Assembly: GCA_034509735.1 (NCBI GenBank)
Contig: JACGWO010000008.1
Span: forward strand, 16,193,864 to 16,257,863
Source: Sesamum alatum
Taxonomy: Eukaryota; Streptophyta; Magnoliopsida; Lamiales; Pedaliaceae
DNA: 64,000 nt
Direction: 5' to 3'
Numbering within the stretch: position 1 is the stretch's first letter; the number at the start of each line of letters is the position of its first letter. The position numbers were made by a program, and so were the translations under genes. Positions 32,221-43,849 of the stretch are shown piece after piece. The notes below the pieces were generated by a model. It was not told the origin of the DNA and did not search any database. It was given only the letters and a program-made list of their open reading frames with translations.

Positions 32221-33704
32221 TTAAAATAATATTAGACGCTTAAAATTATATATCAGATACTTTAATTTACTAACTCTAATAATTAATTCAGAATTAATAT
32301 TTTGAATTATAATTTTTCATTTAATATTTTTATAATTAAAAATATTAATAAATATAAAAAAATCATTCCAACCGTTTAGCAAATTTATATAATTACAATA
32401 TAACTATAATGCTACATCAATGATTAAGCAATATTATGATTATCCCTTATAGGTTAATATATTTTAAGTATTTCCAACTTTAACGGCAGAAGAGTACTGG
32501 ATGCCCCAAACTATGATGCATGGATACAGTCTACAGATATGGTACAACGCGGACACAACAACATGAAAAATTTTAAAAAAATTAGAATACGATACGGCAC
32601 TGACACGACTATATATAATATATTTTTTATATATTCTCGATTTCTCATAAACTAAAATATGCAATATGAAAAGCATAAAAACACAAAATAAGCATATTTT
32701 ATATCTAAGTTCTTAACTAAAATACATGGGTTCAAAAATATAAACAATAAGTTTATTTTAAAAAAATACACAATGAAAAAAATTAATCTTCCAAATTAGT
32801 TAAATTATAATGATCGTTTTTCTAATTTAAATAATTTCATCCCAAAACTTTTAGTTTGAGATAAGTTAATTAATTTTTTTATGTAGCCCAAAACTCTTTT
32901 TTTTTTAAAAAAACTGCCCAAAACTTTTTGAAATTACAAGAAAAACCTAAGCTTGTCCAAAATGTGTTGGACACTCATCCAAAACATATCAGACACGCCT
33001 GACACGATGCCCTTTTTTTCTTTTTTTCTTTTTTCTTTTTTATTTTTGAACACGTCTATGCCTTATCCAACACATGTTCGAGGTGTGTTCGTGTCTGACA
33101 CTGCATCAAGTAATTTATTGGAGTGTTCGTGCATTATAAGTCTACTCGTCTGGGTCGGCGACAAGCTACTCGCATTCCTAATGAGATAGGCTTACCACAA
33201 GGCTGCTAAGACAATAAATTTCGTATCCAATCCCAAAACACCTTTGCGGCAAACTAATGTGTCAAGGTGGGGTCGTAAATGGCAAAATAATGAAGTTAAT
33301 ACTTGAACACATTTAAATTTCTGAGTTTATTAGTTGTTGCAAATTAATTATATACTTAAATTTTTTTATTTATTAATATTTTTTAATTATAAATATTTTA
33401 AATAAAAAAATAATATTATAATCCAAAATAATTATTATTAATTCATTATTAAGTTAGTAAATTAAATTATTAATTAAACATTACAATTAGTAAAGTATTA
33501 ATAATTTAATTAGTTAATATATTGTAATGATTAATATCAAATAATAAATAAATAACAAATATATATATATAATCAAATGACTAGAAATATATATATCCGA
33601 CTTGTGCTTTTAAAAATAGAAGATAGCATGAACGTTAGCCTAGCTAACGTCTCCCGCTGCTTTTTCAACTATACGGTATAGTGGCAATTTTTCTTAATAT
33701 AGCT
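32221..33704. other. Intergenic AT-rich region, no gene seen
   Basis: Long A/T runs. Around 32485-32620 and 32950-33130 are words of the 'ggacac/gacacg/tgtccaa' kind (for example 'acgcggacacaac', 'tgttggacactc', 'cagacacgcctgacacg', 'gtgtctgacac'), typical of a common dispersed plant repeat, but no clean inverted arms were found. A polypyrimidine run (T with C) spans about 33011-33043. 33340-33600 is nearly pure A/T. Confidence 0.45.
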
Positions 33705-33881
33705 CGGTGAAGTGGGGGAGGGTTGATGATGGGTTTCTGAGCGGTGATTTTGAGGGTCAAATTACATTAAAGATGGGAGAAATATGGGAATGGGTGTTTT
33801 TAGTATTTTGAGGGTCAAATTACATTTTTCTTGAATATTTTGAAAGAATTTTCTAAACAATAAATCAAAGAAAACTAAATG
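33705..33881 (+). repeat. Dispersed repeat R, copy 2, left part
   Basis: It matches copy 1 (7385-8201): 'gagcggtgattttgagggt', 'gatgggagaaatatgggaatgg', and 'attttgaaagaattttctaaacaataaatcaaagaaaactaaa'. The phrase 'attttgagggtcaaattacat' occurs twice (33750 and 33817), and about 500 bases of copy 1 are missing. The gypsy element begins immediately afterwards at 33882. Confidence 0.65.
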
Positions 33882-34684
33882 TGATGCCTCCAAAATCCTT
33901 CATGGACTCCAAGCCCAAAACCCATACTTGGAGCAACCCAGTTGGCTACCAGCAGGGACAATCCACTAGTAGGAGAAGTAAAGACTCTTAATCTTGTTGT
34001 TTTTGCTGACATGGCAGGCCCAATAAACGAGCCCACTCCAACGGGACATGTTATCGTATAACTGGACGTACACATTCTATAGCTTGCCAACACAGCAAGA
34101 CACGTCATACCCAAGGATTTTGGTCATATTCGCACAGATGAGCTAGAAATCCAGCTGACAATGTCTCTAGTAACAACTTTATGGAAAAGTAGGAGAATCT
34201 GACATGACTCAGTCAAATAGGTATATCTCTTTTTCGACATTTATCCAAATCCTGAACAGATTCTTCTAGAAAAAAGCCAAGTCAAAGAGCTTTTCAGATG
34301 TATACGGCACTCGGCAACTAATCCCTGGATTTGGCTACTTCAAAGGCTATAAATTGGCCCCTTGTGCAGTCCTTAGAGGTCAAACTTTGATAACACTTAT
34401 TCTACATACTCTTTTGTCAATTACACACTCTCACATTCATTTTTTCATTTTCTAGCTACTTATAGTTCATCTAGGCACGAATTCTATTATTCACACGAAT
34501 AATCTATCATTATTCTTCACTATTCACCATTATTCTCACTTCATTTCAAATTTTCTTTTATTTACATTTTACTAACTTTAGCATTGGAGTGCTAACGTTT
34601 CTTTGCAGATTAGTCCCTCGAAACTTAGGATTCTCTTATGGGTCCTTTGAAACTTGTAGTACTTCAGAACCTAGGTACGCATCA
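33882..34684 (+). repeat. gypsy-1 5' LTR
   Basis: The 803-base LTR begins TGATGCCTCC and ends GGTACGCATCA. It matches 56628-57406 throughout ('aaaatccttcatggactccaag', 'tttttgctgacatggcaggccc', 'ggctataaattggccccttgtgcagtcc'). The 'ctataaat' at about 34348 is a plausible TATA box for the element's own transcript, since it is shared by both LTRs. Confidence 0.9.
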
Positions 34685-34702
34685 TTAGCGCCGTCTGTGG
34701 GA
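34685..34702 (+). other. gypsy-1 primer-binding site
   Basis: Directly after the LTR is 'ttagcgccgtctgtggga', of the GCGCCGTCTGTGGG type seen next to many plant gypsy 5' LTRs. It would pair with a tRNA 3' end; I do not assign which tRNA. Confidence 0.75.
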
Positions 34703-34724
34703 ATTGGAGTTCAAGACGTGAGAA

Positions 34725-36467
34725 ATGGCCAATTCAGAAAACAACGGATCTTTTGAGGAAGATGCCTCCCTCCCTGCTGCAGTAGGATCTACTATCCTAC
34801 CTCCTAATCAAACTTTGGGCATCACTAGCGCCCTCGCTCCAACTAACGACTTAGCCCCAAGTGGTGGCCTCCCAGCTCTAGTTGTTGACCTCCCTACTCT
34901 AGCTGGGCCTTCCTGCTCCAGCTGGTATCTTCCCAGCTAGCTGGTGACGTCCCAGCCCCCATAGCCAATCTGACAGTCGGTCCTACTATTATGGACCATA
35001 TCCTTTACGAGCAGCTTCGCCAGTTCATAGTGGAAACCATCCACTCAACCTTCCACGGTTCCCAAGCTAGTGGAGCAGAGCCCTCTTCTTGTCAGGAGCG
35101 AAGAGGAATGCCAGGAAGTTGGGCCGTCGACGAGCAGGCCCATGCTGGGCAGCCGACAGATAGATCTCTCCCCACCAACTCTACCAGTGAGGAGGCAATG
35201 CCCTTTCAACCTCTTGAAATGTGGTATGCTCTAAGGAAAGAAATGATATAACTCCGCCAGCAGATGACCAGGGACGCTCCGCCAGCGGAGCACGGTATTC
35301 CTTTCAGCGAGGAGATCATGATGGAAAAGCTCCCTACTCACTTTCGTGTACCGTCCCACCTACGTGCCTATGATGGCACTTCGGATCCACTTGAGCATGT
35401 TCGTTGGTTTGAAAATGTAGCCCAACTGCACAGGTACAGTGACGGTACTAAATGTCGCGTATTTCTTACTACACTAACGACTTCTGCCCAATAATGGTTC
35501 GACCAGCTTCCAACGGGATCAGTAAGATCTTTTGCAGAATTCAACAATCTCTTTGTGCATCAGTTTGCTAACAGCCGAAAATATCAAAAGTTGGTTGTTA
35601 GCCTTTTCAGAATCAAGCAGGAGGAGAATGAGACTCTAAGGGTTTATGTTCACCGCTTCAATGTAGCTTTCCTAGAGTTCCAAAGCTCACCCGGAGGTGT
35701 TTGTTAGCTTTCTTACTCAGGACCTACGAGGAGACCCCCTTTTCGAGTCCCTAGTTAAGAAGCCCTCTGCAGATTTTCGAGAAGTACTAGCTTGTGCTGG
35801 AAAGTACATGAACCTGGAGGACGCTTGGTTGTTGAAGAAACCAACCGTGATAGGAAGAATGACTTTCCCCTGGCTCGTAAGAGTAGGGGAGAACCATAAG
35901 GATGCTTCAACCCCCTCGATCCGAAGAACAAACAATACACCCCACTCATCACTAGCCCAACTAGAATGCTAAAGGCCTAGATAGATTCCCTGCCCTGCAG
36001 CGGCCTAAAGGTTCGGAGGAAGGTCCTCAATTGCCCAAATCTAAGTATTTTTGCAGGTATCATCGAGAATATGGGCACGACACCAACCTGTGCTGTCAGC
36101 TGAGGCAAAAATCAAAAGGCTTAAGCAAGCCGGCTATTTGAAAGGTTACATGGACCAACATAGGCAGCGAGAACACAAGGATGGACGCCCCCGCCGTCGA
36201 GACTCCCGCAGGAGCGAGGAGCATACAAATGATCCCCCGAGGATGGAGCGTAAGAAGGATAAGCTCTCTGTTGTGGAACAGAGCCCAGAAAACACGCCAG
36301 CTGAAAGTGTAATTCACATGATAGCGCGAAGACCCACTGACAGAGACTCTGGACGAGCCAGACGAGCTCATGGCAGGGCTGCTCGAACCATTATGGATAT
36401 TAATCACAAAGCACCTACAGGGGATCCCGTGATCCATTTCGGGCCTGTTGAGACACAGTGAGTACAT
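34725..36467 (+). pseudogene. gypsy-1 gag remnant
   Basis: It starts at ATG 34725 (MANSENNGSFEEDASLPAA), which the second gypsy element parallels at 59752. A Pro/Ala-rich leader is followed by the capsid-type Retrotrans_gag segment at 35264-35700 (LRAYDGTSDPLEHVRWFENVAQL, then WFDQLPTGS, SFAEFNNLFVHQF). Further on is a nucleocapsid zinc knuckle near 36045-36100 (FCRYHREYGHDTNLC), of the C-x2-H..H-x4-C kind used by Tat-like gypsy elements. Stops at 34938, 35249, 35492 and elsewhere, plus frameshifts, kill it. Gag would form the particle that packages the RNA. Confidence 0.82.
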
Positions 36468-36851
36468 TTACCTCATAATGATGCACTTGTCATTTCGGCC
36501 ACTTTGGCCAATTACATTGTACAACGTATTTTTGTAGACTCTGGTAGTTCTGCAGATGTCCTCTTTTATAAAGTCTACCAAAAGATAGAACTAGGCGACA
36601 TCCCGTTAGAGCCAGTGGACACCTTGCTATATGGCTTCGCATGAGAGGTGGTGCACCCCCTGGGCCAAATCATGCTTCCTCTTTCTCTAGGAGCAGAGCC
36701 AAATAGAAAGACCAAGATGGTCCGTTTCCTTGTCGTGGACATGCCATCAGCCTACAACGTCATTCTAGGATGACCTGCTTTAAATGCATTTCAGGCGGTG
36801 GTCTCCACATATCACATGAAGTTAAAGTTCCATGCTGAAACAGGGGTAGGG
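36468..36851 (+). pseudogene. gypsy-1 aspartic protease remnant
   Basis: It reads LANYIVQRIFVDSGSSADVLF with the catalytic DSG triad, then PLSLGAEP and FLVVDMPSAYNVILG, a stop, and PALNAFQAVVSTYHMKLKF. This is the retropepsin-like domain and its C-terminal linker typical of plant gypsy Pol. Stops occur after YGFA and after VILG. The frame is interrupted at 36852 by the family-B solo LTR and resumes at 39102 (EVTSDKYVAWKCYVESIK). Confidence 0.8.
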
Positions 36852-37355
36852 TGAAGGACAAGTGGATCCGCCGGGAGCGCGAGCGAAAGCGAGAGATGCG
36901 GACTTAACGATATTTAAAACACATATCGCAACAAAACGTCCCAAGGTGTGTACCCTTGGGTGCTCAACCGGGCATTCAATGTAGAATATGACAACATAAA
37001 GCAAGTATATCATATAGGGCACATAGACAATCATAAAGAGAACTGCATATAAATAAACGATGGTTACCTTTGTGGTTATCTTCCGTGCACCGCTACTAGC
37101 GTTGTTCCCTTTTCGAATGGATGGAAAACGTTCACCAAGATTCAAACGTATGAATCCTCTAACGTAGTCCACACCACACCAAGAGAAGTCACATTTTTCT
37201 TGCTAGAGAAAAACGGACCTAAGAAGATGAGATCAAAAAAAAAAAATTGCACTATCGTATTAGTGTATTCTGCTTAATCTAACTTTGTTCTTCAATTGAT
37301 CCTAGATTAATGAAGCAACAAAGTGAAAGTGAGAGTGAGCAAGGGGCAACCGAGA

Positions 37356-37396
<41 letters not shown>

Positions 37397-39101
37397 ATGA
37401 GTGTTATTTTTTTTTCCTAGAAAAAGATGAATAATAATCTTCCACTTGTTGATGATTGTATATACTCATATATATACATCATTAATGTGATTATTGAAAT
37501 GTGTCTAGGTTCATCCAAGGCATGTCTAGATACATCCCAATCAATTCTCATTTATCTTTAATCAAGCCTACAGCTTTACAAGGTATGATTAAATCATACC
37601 AAGTAAAAGAGGTTTGATTGGAGTTGATTTGTTCCTTTCCGAAAGAAACAAGTCAACCTCTTCAACAAGGCCTACATGGCTGATTTTATGCTCCTAAAAT
37701 AAGCTAAAAATTGGCCATCCATATTTGGGAAAGTCCAACTTCTCCTAATTCCAAAGTGGAATTAATATCTCTCTTCGGCCAAGATTTAATGGACCGGGTT
37801 CTATTGTAATCTAATTACAAAAAGTCCAAGAATTAAATCTACTTTAATTCATGGTCCAATTAAGTAATGCTCATGGATCTTTTAATCCAATGAAAAGATC
37901 CAACCCCTTAATATCTACTTAATCGATAAATTCCATCTATCGATTAATCGATGGCTTGATACAATATCGGCACATCCATCCAATGGACTATCCCATAAAT
38001 AATTCAATTATTTATCATCTTCTGAAATTGACTCCAAGTCAATTCCTTCACCTCCTCGGTGATTTGTGTGTGACCCTTTAGGTTCGCTCTCAGCTAGAGT
38101 TGGGCTCGTGTCCAACAGAAGCCCGTTACCATAGGTGGCCATCTAGCAACGATCCATGATACTAGAGCCTAGGTGAATGTTGGTGTGAACATTTAGGCAC
38201 CGATTTCGTACGGGTACGGTCCTTCCATCTACTGTCTCCTGGCCTTAGTTTAGGGTATGGAATTAGGCGTCGGTTCCCATCCTTGACTAGGTAGTATGCT
38301 TAATACTCGAGACTATGCATGCCTCATTGAATCGACGCAGGGAACCATTCCCAGCTCGATGAATCACTGTGGCCATAGCTTTAAGCAACATGAACGTGTC
38401 TTTGAGCGCACAGGAGATACCTCTGTCACATACTAACAGGGGACGGATCCTCTTCTTGAAACCCACCGTCCTCGCTACACATTTTGACTGCACTAGACAA
38501 GGCTTATAATGAACATGTCCACAACATGATCACCTCTCGTCGGATCCAAGATACAACCATCGTGTGCACATGATTGTCGTGGTTCCTCAAGTTCGAGGAA
38601 TACTCTCGTACTATCGGAACCGGGGAACTCCAATCATATCGACCAAGCCTCCAAGGCTTCCATATGATGATCCCCGCGAGTCAGCTCACTCGGCTCGACC
38701 CCAATCGACCAACCCACTAAGATTGTATAGACGTCTCACGTTTGTCACCGACGAAACACGACACTCATCCAATGAGTACAGCTCTTAGTGCAAGTCTCCA
38801 TAGGGCTCTCGATGCCCAGTCTCGAGGTCCTCGACTTGGAACATTACAAATCCAACCCCAATCAGTTGGTTTCATAGCCACCATCCAATGCACGACCCAA
38901 CTGCATGGGTTGTCCAATTGGTCTGTGGGCATCTATTGTGACGTTAAAGCATCATTTAATGTAACCGGTAAACATAGCAGATACATGTGTCAATGACGAA
39001 CACTTATCATGTTCATCACTACAAAGTTACTTTTAATAAATATTGCTGAATAGTTCCCAAAATCGCTAATTCAATTATCTTTCTGGTCATCTATTCCAAC
39101 A
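36852..39101. mobile_element. Solo LTR of copia-type family B
   Basis: The 2250-base sequence begins TGAAGGACAAGTGGATC and ends 'ctattccaaca'. Its first ~975 bases match 63026-64000 and its last ~1270 bases match 40722-41996. Parts ('gctcgtgtccaa', 'ccatgatactagag..taggtgaatg', the final 'ggtcacctattc'-type end) are also related to the family-A LTRs, so A and B are related families. A (TG)n(AG)n microsatellite lies at 37361-37396. It interrupts gypsy-1 between protease and RT. I could not find a convincing TSD (TAGGG on the left, ATGAG on the right). Confidence 0.82.
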
Positions 39102-40734
39102 ATGAGAAGTCACAAGTGACAAATACGTAGCGTGGAAATGCTATGTTGAGTCAATAAAAGGAAGCAACCGATAGGATATAGAGATAGACCCTCCTAACAG
39201 AGAGAAAGGCAAGAGACCCATCCAATAGGATGATCAAGGGAACACCATTCCCGCTCATGTACAACCGACTTAAAAATTGTTAAGCATCCAACTGATACTC
39301 GGAGAGCCAGACAAAACTACCAAAATAGGCTCCCAGCTGAGCTTGGAACTAGCAAGGAGATTAACTACCTTTTTGTAGGAAAATGCGGAAGTTTTTGCTT
39401 GGACAACTCATGACCTGGTGGGCATAGATCCTAACATTGCTGTACGTAACCTAAACCTAGATCCTACCTTCCCTCATGTTAAGCAAAAAAAGTGGCACTT
39501 CAGGCCCGAGAAGAACAAGATCATCCAGGAGGAGGTAGGTAAGCTTCTATCAGCAGGCACATCAAGGAATCCCAATTTTTGGAATGATTGTCCAATATGG
39601 TATTAGTACCCAAACCAGGTAACAAGTTGCATATGTATGTTGATTTTCGAGATGTTAATAAAGCATGCCCAAAGGATTTTTACCCCTTATCTTGCATAGA
39701 CCACCTGGTAGATTCCACCCTTTGTCATGAATTGTTGAGCTTACTAGATCCCTCACAAGGTTACCACCAAATGATGCTTAACCCCGATGACTAGAAGCGA
39801 GAAAGCTTCATAACGTTAGGAGGGGCCTACTGTTATATTGGTATGCCCTTCGGGCTAAAAATTGTAGGTGCTACGTACCAGTGGCTGGTAGACCGCATTT
39901 TTAGAGCATAGTTGGAACGCAACATGGAGGTGTACGTAGACAACATATTGGTAAAGAGCCAGCAAATGGACTAACACATCCCCGACCTAGCTGAAGCATT
40001 TGGAGTGCTGAGGAAGTACCACATGAAGCTGAATCCAGCTAAGTACGCATTCAGAGTTCAGGGTGGCAAATTCCTCGGCTACATGGTCACAGAGAAAGGG
40101 ATTAAGGTCAACCTGGCTAAAATCCAAGCTATCCAGGATGAAACCTCCCGCCAACCTCAACAAAGTGCAAAAATTAGTAGGTCGCATAGCCACCCTCAGC
40201 AGGTTTGTATCCTGTTGGCCAGAGCATAGTTTACCATTCTTTAAAGCTCTTAGAAAGGCCAAGGACTTCGCTCAGGATGAAGCGTGCCAGCAAGCTTTCC
40301 AGGATCTAAAAGCTTACTTGGCTGAGCTACCCCTACTTACCAAGCCATCACTAGACGAGCAACTATTCCTGTACCTAGCGGTAGGGCATCATGTTGTGAG
40401 CTCCATGCTCGTCAAGGGGGAGGACGGACTCAGAAGCCCATCTACTATGTAAGTAAGGTATTACATTGGGGCCGAGCAATGGGACTCGGGGGTAGAAAAA
40501 CTAGCTCTCCCTTTAGTAATTACAGTGTGTAAATTACGTCCTTACTTCATATCGCATTCCATTGTTTTGCGTACTAACAACCCCCTGCAAGTTATGCTGG
40601 GGAAAGTTGAAACCTCAGGCAGGATGGTTAAATGGGCCGTTGAGCTCAGCGAGTACGAAATTTCTTACCAGCCCAGAACAGCTATCAAGGCCCAAGCCTT
40701 AGCCGAATTCCTGATCGAAGCCCAAGAATTAAAT
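39102..40734 (+). pseudogene. gypsy-1 reverse transcriptase and RNase H remnant
   Basis: Reading onward from protease: HVKQKKWHFRPEKNKIIQEE (RT start), NMVLVPKPGNKLHMYVDFRDVNKACPKD, SLLDPSQGYHQM, GMPFGLK, and the active-site box as YVDNILVKS at about 39930. The usual second Asp of YxDD is Asn here, so polymerase chemistry would be lost even without the stops. The RNase H part follows (LFLYLAVGHHVVSSMLV, ITVCKLRPYFISHSIVLRTNNPL, GRMVKWAVELSEYEISYQPR). It ends abruptly at about 40734, where the truncated family-B LTR begins. Confidence 0.87.
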
Positions 40735-41996
40735 CCCATTTAATTCAAGGTCCTATTAAATAATGCCCATCAATCTTTTAATCCAATTAAAAGATCCAAG
40801 CTTTAAATCTCTACTTAATCAATAAATCCCACTTACCGATAAATCGAGGGCCCAATATAATATTGACCTGTCCATCCAATGGACCCCATAAATAATCCAT
40901 TTATTTATCATCCTCTGAAATTGACTCCAAGTCAATTCCTTCACCTCATCGGTGATATGTGTGTGACCCTTTAGGTTCGCCCTCAGCTAGACTTGGGCTC
41001 GTGTCCAATGGAAGTCCGTCACCATGGGTGGCCGTCTAGCAATAGTTCATGGCACTAGAGACTAGGTGAATGTTGGCCTGAATATTTAGGCACCAATTTC
41101 GTACGGGTACGATCCTTACATCTACCGTCTCCCGACCTTAATCTGGGGTATGAAATCGAGCGTCGATTCCCATCCTTAACTAGGTGTCTATGCTTAATAC
41201 TCAAGACTACACATACCTCATTGCATCACGCAGGAAACCATTTCTTGCTTGATCAACTACTATGGCCACATGTTCAAGCAGCATGAATGTGTCTCCGAGT
41301 GCACAGGAGATACCTCTGTCACATACTAACAAGGGACAAATCCTTTTCTTTAAACCCCCGCCCTCGCTACGCACTTTGACTGTACTGGACAAGGCTTATA
41401 ATGAACATGTCTACGACATGATCACCTTCGCCAGATTCAAGATACAACCATCGTGTGCACGTGACTGCCGTGGTTCCTCAAATCCAAGGACTACTCCCGT
41501 ACTATCGAAACCGAAGAACTCCAATCATACTGATCAAGTCTCCAAGGCTTTTATATGATAATCCCCGCGAGTCAGCTCAGTTGGCTCGACTCCTGTTGAC
41601 CAACCCACTAAGATCGTATAGGCATCCAACACCTGTCGCCGATGAAACACGACACTCATCTAATGAATATGACTATTCGTGCAAGTCTCAATAGGATTCT
41701 CGATGCCCTGTCACGAGGTCCTCGACTTGGAATGTTTCAGACCCAACCCTCTATCAGTTGGTTTCATAACCACCATCCAATATGTGGCCCAACTGCATGA
41801 GTTGTTAATGTGGTATGTGGGCTTTGTTGTGATATATGTGAATAGACATTTAACATATGAGAATGAACACAACAAAGGCAATACCAATGGTAATGAATAC
41901 TTATTTTATCCATTACATAATATTACGATACATCGAGTTGTCAAGTAGATTACATAAAAGCGAAACTAATTGGCTTTCTGGTCACTTATTCTAACA
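40722..41996. mobile_element. Truncated family-B LTR fused into gypsy-1
   Basis: About 1275 bases match the last part of the family-B LTR (from 37826), ending 'cttattctaaca'. The first ~975 bases of the LTR are missing. The junction lies on 'ccaagaattaaatc', a word present at the corresponding place in the LTR (37826-37839), so the left border shows microhomology. On the other side gypsy-1 resumes within integrase. Thus the RNase H tail, any second RNase H, and the N-terminal integrase were deleted with the LTR's 5' part. Confidence 0.8.
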
Positions 41997-42680
41997 TGGT
42001 TTACCTCGTGTTCTTATTTCTGACAATGGTCGTTAGTTTCAGGGTTGGAAAATCCAAGGTTGGTGTGTCAAGTTGGGCATCCAGCAGCGCTTGACCTCCC
42101 CCAAGCCAATGGGCAGGTAGAAGTCACAAATCGAATCCTGGTGCAAGGCATCAAGACTAAGCTGGAACAAGTAGGAAGACAATAGGTTGATGCCCTACCC
42201 GGCGTGTTGTGGTCTTACAGGACTACCCCTAGGTCTACCACTAGCAAGACAACTTTCAACCTAGTGTACGGCTTGAAAGTAGTCATCCCTGCTAAAGCAG
42301 GACTGACAATCCTCGAATTCAACATTATGAGTGGGAAAATAACGACACCTTACTACCCACTAACTTGGACTTGCTAGACGAGGTCCAAAAGGACGCTCGA
42401 ACGTGCATGGATAGATACCAACATAAGGCAGTTAACGCCTACAAAAAAGAGAATTCTAGGTGGGAGACCTCATGCATAGACGAGCCAACGCTCTTAAACC
42501 AATAGAAGAGTGGCCCCCAACTGGGAGGGTCTTTAGAAAGTAACCAAGGTCGTCAAGTTTGGTGCATATGAGCTAGAAGACATCGACGGGAGGATTTCTC
42601 GGCCATGGAACACATACAACCTCAGGAAGTTCTATCTCATATGGCTTGCTAACTTTTGTAAATCAAGCATTATCTCACAT
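41997..42680 (+). pseudogene. gypsy-1 integrase remnant (partial core and C terminus)
   Basis: The start reads GLPRVLISDNG, the second-Asp region of the DDE integrase core. A frameshift leads into QANGQVEVTNRILVQGIK, the Glu region. Next come VLWSYRTTPRSTT, FNLVYGLKVVIPA, and the end motif RPWNTYNLRKFY-like at about 42600 (here SAMEHIQPQE in a shifted frame). The N-terminal zinc-binding part is deleted. Integrase would insert the element's DNA copy. Confidence 0.78.
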
Positions 42681-42749
42681 CAATAAAGGTGATTCTTGCT
42701 CTCCTCTTGTGTTATGCGCAGGCTCAATTTTCAGCTTCTAGCTAATCTC

Positions 42750-43200
42750 ATAAGCTGCCTGCTGGCGCACACACATATATAGCCCCTACCCGCGCACGTT
42801 CATACTTAAGTCGCCTGCTGGCACACGCTCATAAGTCGCATGCTGGTGTACGCTCATACATAAGCCTTCTGCTGGCACATGCTTATACATAAGTCGCCTT
42901 CTGGCGCACACTCATACATAAATCGCCTGTTGGTGCAGGCTCTATAAGCCGCTTACTGCAGACGCTCATAGGTCTTCTGCTGGCGCACGCTCATACTTAA
43001 GTCCCTTGCTTGCACACACTCATGCGCCGCCTGCTAGCGCACACTCATAAGTTGTCTGCTAGCGTACGCTCATACTTAAGTCGCCCGCTGGCTTACGCTA
43101 TATAATTCGCCTACTGGTGCACGCTATATAAGCCACCTGTTGGCGCATGTGCATACACATGTCGCCCATGGGCGTATACGTTACATAAGTAATAGCTAGT
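42750..43200 (+). repeat. Minisatellite of ~30-bp units in the gypsy-1 3' region
   Basis: About 14-15 diverged units of the form 'gtcgcctgctggcgcacgctcatacataa' follow one another, each unit about 28-34 bases long, with the constant core 'ctgctggcgcacgct'. The same core recurs at 61180-61310 and 61985-62110 in gypsy-2, at the same place after integrase, so it belongs to the element family. It does not hold a consistent reading frame because unit length varies. Confidence 0.85.
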
Positions 43201-43849
43201 TGGCATGCTCACTTCAGTTTGCAATTAGCTTCAATATCTATCCTATAAAATATTAACAAGAGCTTACTTAGGCTGATTTATCACTTGAGGACTGCCCTTA
43301 CTTGTTTATGATGGAACATATTTTTCTTGCTAATAAAGTTGTATTTTCCTTGATAATAATAGGGACCGTTGGCTTACCAAGTAGGTATAGGCAAGGTAAC
43401 ACCCCTTGATTCGCAACAGGTTATTAAAGCAAACTTGCTTACTCCTTTCGGCTCAAAACTTATCTTGTATGCCTAACTGTTCCTCTGCCTAACTTGCATA
43501 CTATCATGTCATTTCACTATTTAGGGACATATCCCTTTAGGAAGGGAGGAAAGCCTTTCCTTCTATTTGCATTATCCTAACATATGTTGAAAACATTTTT
43601 AGTTATGGACTGGGTATCCCCAGCCAAACAGTCATACTAACCTGCAAGAATAATAAAGACACAGGCCAGGAATAAAGAAAAAAATACTTGCATAGGCAAA
43701 AGAAATTCATATCATCCACGATGAAAGAAGGGGTAGAATCCAAAAGGCACTAAGTCCCATCAACAAATTATTGAGAAGCTCAAACTTGAGAATTTCAAAC
43801 CTCATGCAGGAGGCATCGAAATGTAAGTTTGTTTTTTGAACATGCACTT

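Noticed and set aside
32470..33130. A foldback element with 'ggacac'-type words at both ends
   Set aside because: I could not pair the two ends into continuous inverted arms or find a TSD; described only as repeat-like sequence.
36847..39106. Target-site duplication for the family-B solo LTR
   Set aside because: TAGGG and ATGAG do not match well enough; the LTR call rests on homology and on the interrupted gypsy frame, not on a TSD.
42750..43200. A CRISPR-like array, because of regularly spaced ~30-bp repeats
   Set aside because: Units are contiguous and diverged with no unique spacers, lie inside a plant retrotransposon, and recur in a second element of the same family.
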